DNA of 6,137 bases, taken from NCBI GenBank assembly GCA_027729865.1, contig JAQCBM010000118.1, positions 1-6,137 on the forward strand. Reading direction: 5' to 3'. Positions within the stretch are counted from its first letter, which is position 1. The number at the start of each line of letters is the position of its first letter. Positions 5,088 through 6,137 of the stretch are shown here, one piece after another. The position numbers were made by a program, and so were the translations under genes. The DNA comes from Actinomycetota bacterium. Lineage in GTDB: Bacteria > Actinomycetota > Actinomycetes > S36-B12. Below the pieces are notes generated by a model. It had not been told where the DNA came from and ran no database searches. It saw only the letters and a program-made list of their open reading frames with translations.

Positions 5088-6137
5088 CTACTGCCGGACG
5101 ATTAATCCGGGGATACGTCGCTCGGCGTCCGTGCGGGCGCCATGGTGCCCGCGTAGCAAGGAGACCCGTTCGTCGAATCGTCGACTTGCCAGGATCGTAT
5201 TTCCTTGGGCGATCGCAAGAACGTCGCCGATGCGCTCCACGATTCCTGGATCGACTGCGCCGAACAAGCTGGCTTCGATCGCTTCTTCCCGGAGCATCAC
5301 GATCGCGTTTTCGAGTAGGACGTCCCTCCATCGCTGGGCAACGTCTGCGGCCTCGTGCTCCGAATGTGTGTACACGTGGCGCATGCGCGGTTCGCCCGCG
5401 AGGGCTCGAACACCCACAGTGAGCCGGGCATGATCCTCGATCCAGATGCGCTCCTCGCAATCGACCATGCCGTGATCGGCGGTCACGATCATCGAGGCAT
5501 CCGGAGGTAGTTCAGCACGCAACAACCACAGCAACTCATTGACATCCTTGGCCGCCTCGCGCCACTGCGACGACGTGGTTCCGAATTCGTGAGCGGCTCG
5601 GTCAAGTGCCGCCCAGTACACGTACGCGAGGGCCGGCTGGCCGAAGGAGCACACCTCCCGCAAAGCCGCTGCTCTCTCAAGGGCGGTGTCCGCCATGAGG
5701 TAGTCCGATCCACGCAACGCAGCGGACGTCAGGCCCGAGCGCACATATACCTGGGGGGCAATCGTGAATGAACATCCACCCATCCCCGCTACCCGTTCGA
5801 AGACCGTCGGCTCTGGCTGCACGGCCTCCGGCGTGGGGCGCCTGCCCCAGTGCAAGGGACTCAAGATCCGATCATCCTCGGGTAACCAGAACGATGCACC
5901 GACGATGCCATGCTCCCCGGGGTCCAGTCCGGTTCCCAAGGTGGCCAAGCCGGTGGGAGTGGTGGTGGGGAAGGCCGCCTCGATCGAACCTCCGTCGGCA
6001 TCGCGCATGGAGTCAAAGAGGTCAGCGTTGTCTTCGATCGATGTAGCCCCAAGGCCATCGACCAGACACACCACTACCGAGTGGCTGCGACCAACACCGA
6101 GATCATCACGAAAACCCGCAAGGCCCATGGCAGCGGC
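5088..6137 (-). CDS. Nucleotide pyrophosphatase/phosphodiesterase family protein (alkaline phosphatase superfamily), 5' end outside window
   Basis: The frame is open through the right edge. I do not take ATG 6128 as the start, because codons upstream read Ala-Ala-Ala and relatives have about 20-30 more residues before this point. Numbering from that Met, the two-metal phosphodiesterase fold shows VCLVDGLG (D24, metal) and FPTTTPTGLATLGTGL (a Thr among 55-57 is the expected nucleophile). It also shows GEHGIVG (71-77), YWAALDRAAH (D176, H180), TADHG (D218, H219) and GHHG (H329). The full ligand set is present, so hydrolysis of a phosphodiester or pyrophosphate bond is expected; the substrate is unknown. 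No signal peptide can be judged because the N-terminus is missing. It is the first gene of a likely operon with tdk, in line with a nucleotide-related role, though that is inference. Confidence 0.88.
   Translation of the reverse strand, partial: AAAMGLAGFRDDLGVGRSHSVVVCLVDGLGATSIEDNADLFDSMRDADGGSIEAAFPTTTPTGLATLGTGLDPGEHGIVGASFWLPEDDRILSPLHWGRRPTPEAVQPEPTVFERVAGMGGCSFTIAPQVYVRSGLTSAALRGSDYLMADTALERAAALREVCSFGQPALAYVYWAALDRAAHEFGTTSSQWREAAKDVNELLWLLRAELPPDASMIVTADHGMVDCEERIWIEDHARLTVGVRALAGEPRMRHVYTHSEHEAADVAQRWRDVLLENAIVMLREEAIEASLFGAVDPGIVERIGDVLAIAQGNTILASRRFDERVSLLRGHHGARTDAERRIPGLIVRQ

Noticed and set aside
5020..5460. Minus-strand 146-aa frame overlapping the phosphodiesterase gene
   Set aside because: It is a frame-shifted, Arg-rich reading of the phosphodiesterase, whose metal-ligand motifs are continuous in the other frame.
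1..6137. Search for a novel defence, mobile, toxin-antitoxin, CRISPR or biosynthetic system
   Set aside because: Every open region is explained by conserved actinobacterial core families. No repeat arrays, integrases, transposases, tRNA-linked att sites or unusual base composition were seen.

Overview
The window looks like a piece of the core chromosome of an actinobacterium with moderately high G+C. The gene set is diagnostic: DUF3093, DUF4235, DUF4193 and SepH (DUF3071) families are essentially actinobacterial. Frequent GTG starts (plus probable CTG or TTG use) and very compact spacing agree with this. I cannot name the genus. There is no sign of phage, insertion sequences, CRISPR, tRNA or rRNA, and no stretch of 300 bases lacks a gene.

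Layout, left to right. The last 31 codons of a DUF3093 protein enter from the left edge on the + strand (1-96). A small two-helix DUF4235 membrane protein follows (+, 122-391). It converges on a DUF4193 zinc-ribbon-like protein (-, 415-711). Divergent from DUF4193, across a 118-bp spacer with an 8-bp inverted repeat, is a gamma-class carbonic anhydrase homologue (+, 830-1348). That gene converges, 4 bp apart, on an inositol-monophosphatase-family phosphatase (-, 1353-2234). A 12-helix MFS transporter (+, about 2298-3617) diverges from the phosphatase and is followed by the cell-division protein SepH (+, 3685-4392). SepH converges on a minus-strand pair: a nucleotide pyrophosphatase/phosphodiesterase-family protein (5088 to beyond the right edge) and then type II thymidine kinase (4410-5063).

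The alternating order DUF3093(+), DUF4193(-), X(+), inositol phosphatase(-) matches, from memory, the Mycobacterium tuberculosis neighbourhood Rv2698-Rv2701c. Here the X slot holds a gamma-carbonic-anhydrase homologue, and a DUF4235 gene has been added. The genes do not form one pathway. They are a conserved set of envelope, division and nucleotide-metabolism genes. The only obvious functional pairing is the phosphodiesterase with thymidine kinase, which are probably co-transcribed.

I do not see a new defence or mobile system. The most interesting points are three. SepH lacks the roughly 60-residue N-terminal region of its homologues and probably starts at a CTG codon behind a perfect AAGGAG. 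The carbonic anhydrase homologue has Glu where the third metal-binding His is expected. A hairpin-forming repeat lies directly upstream of the carbonic anhydrase ribosome binding site.
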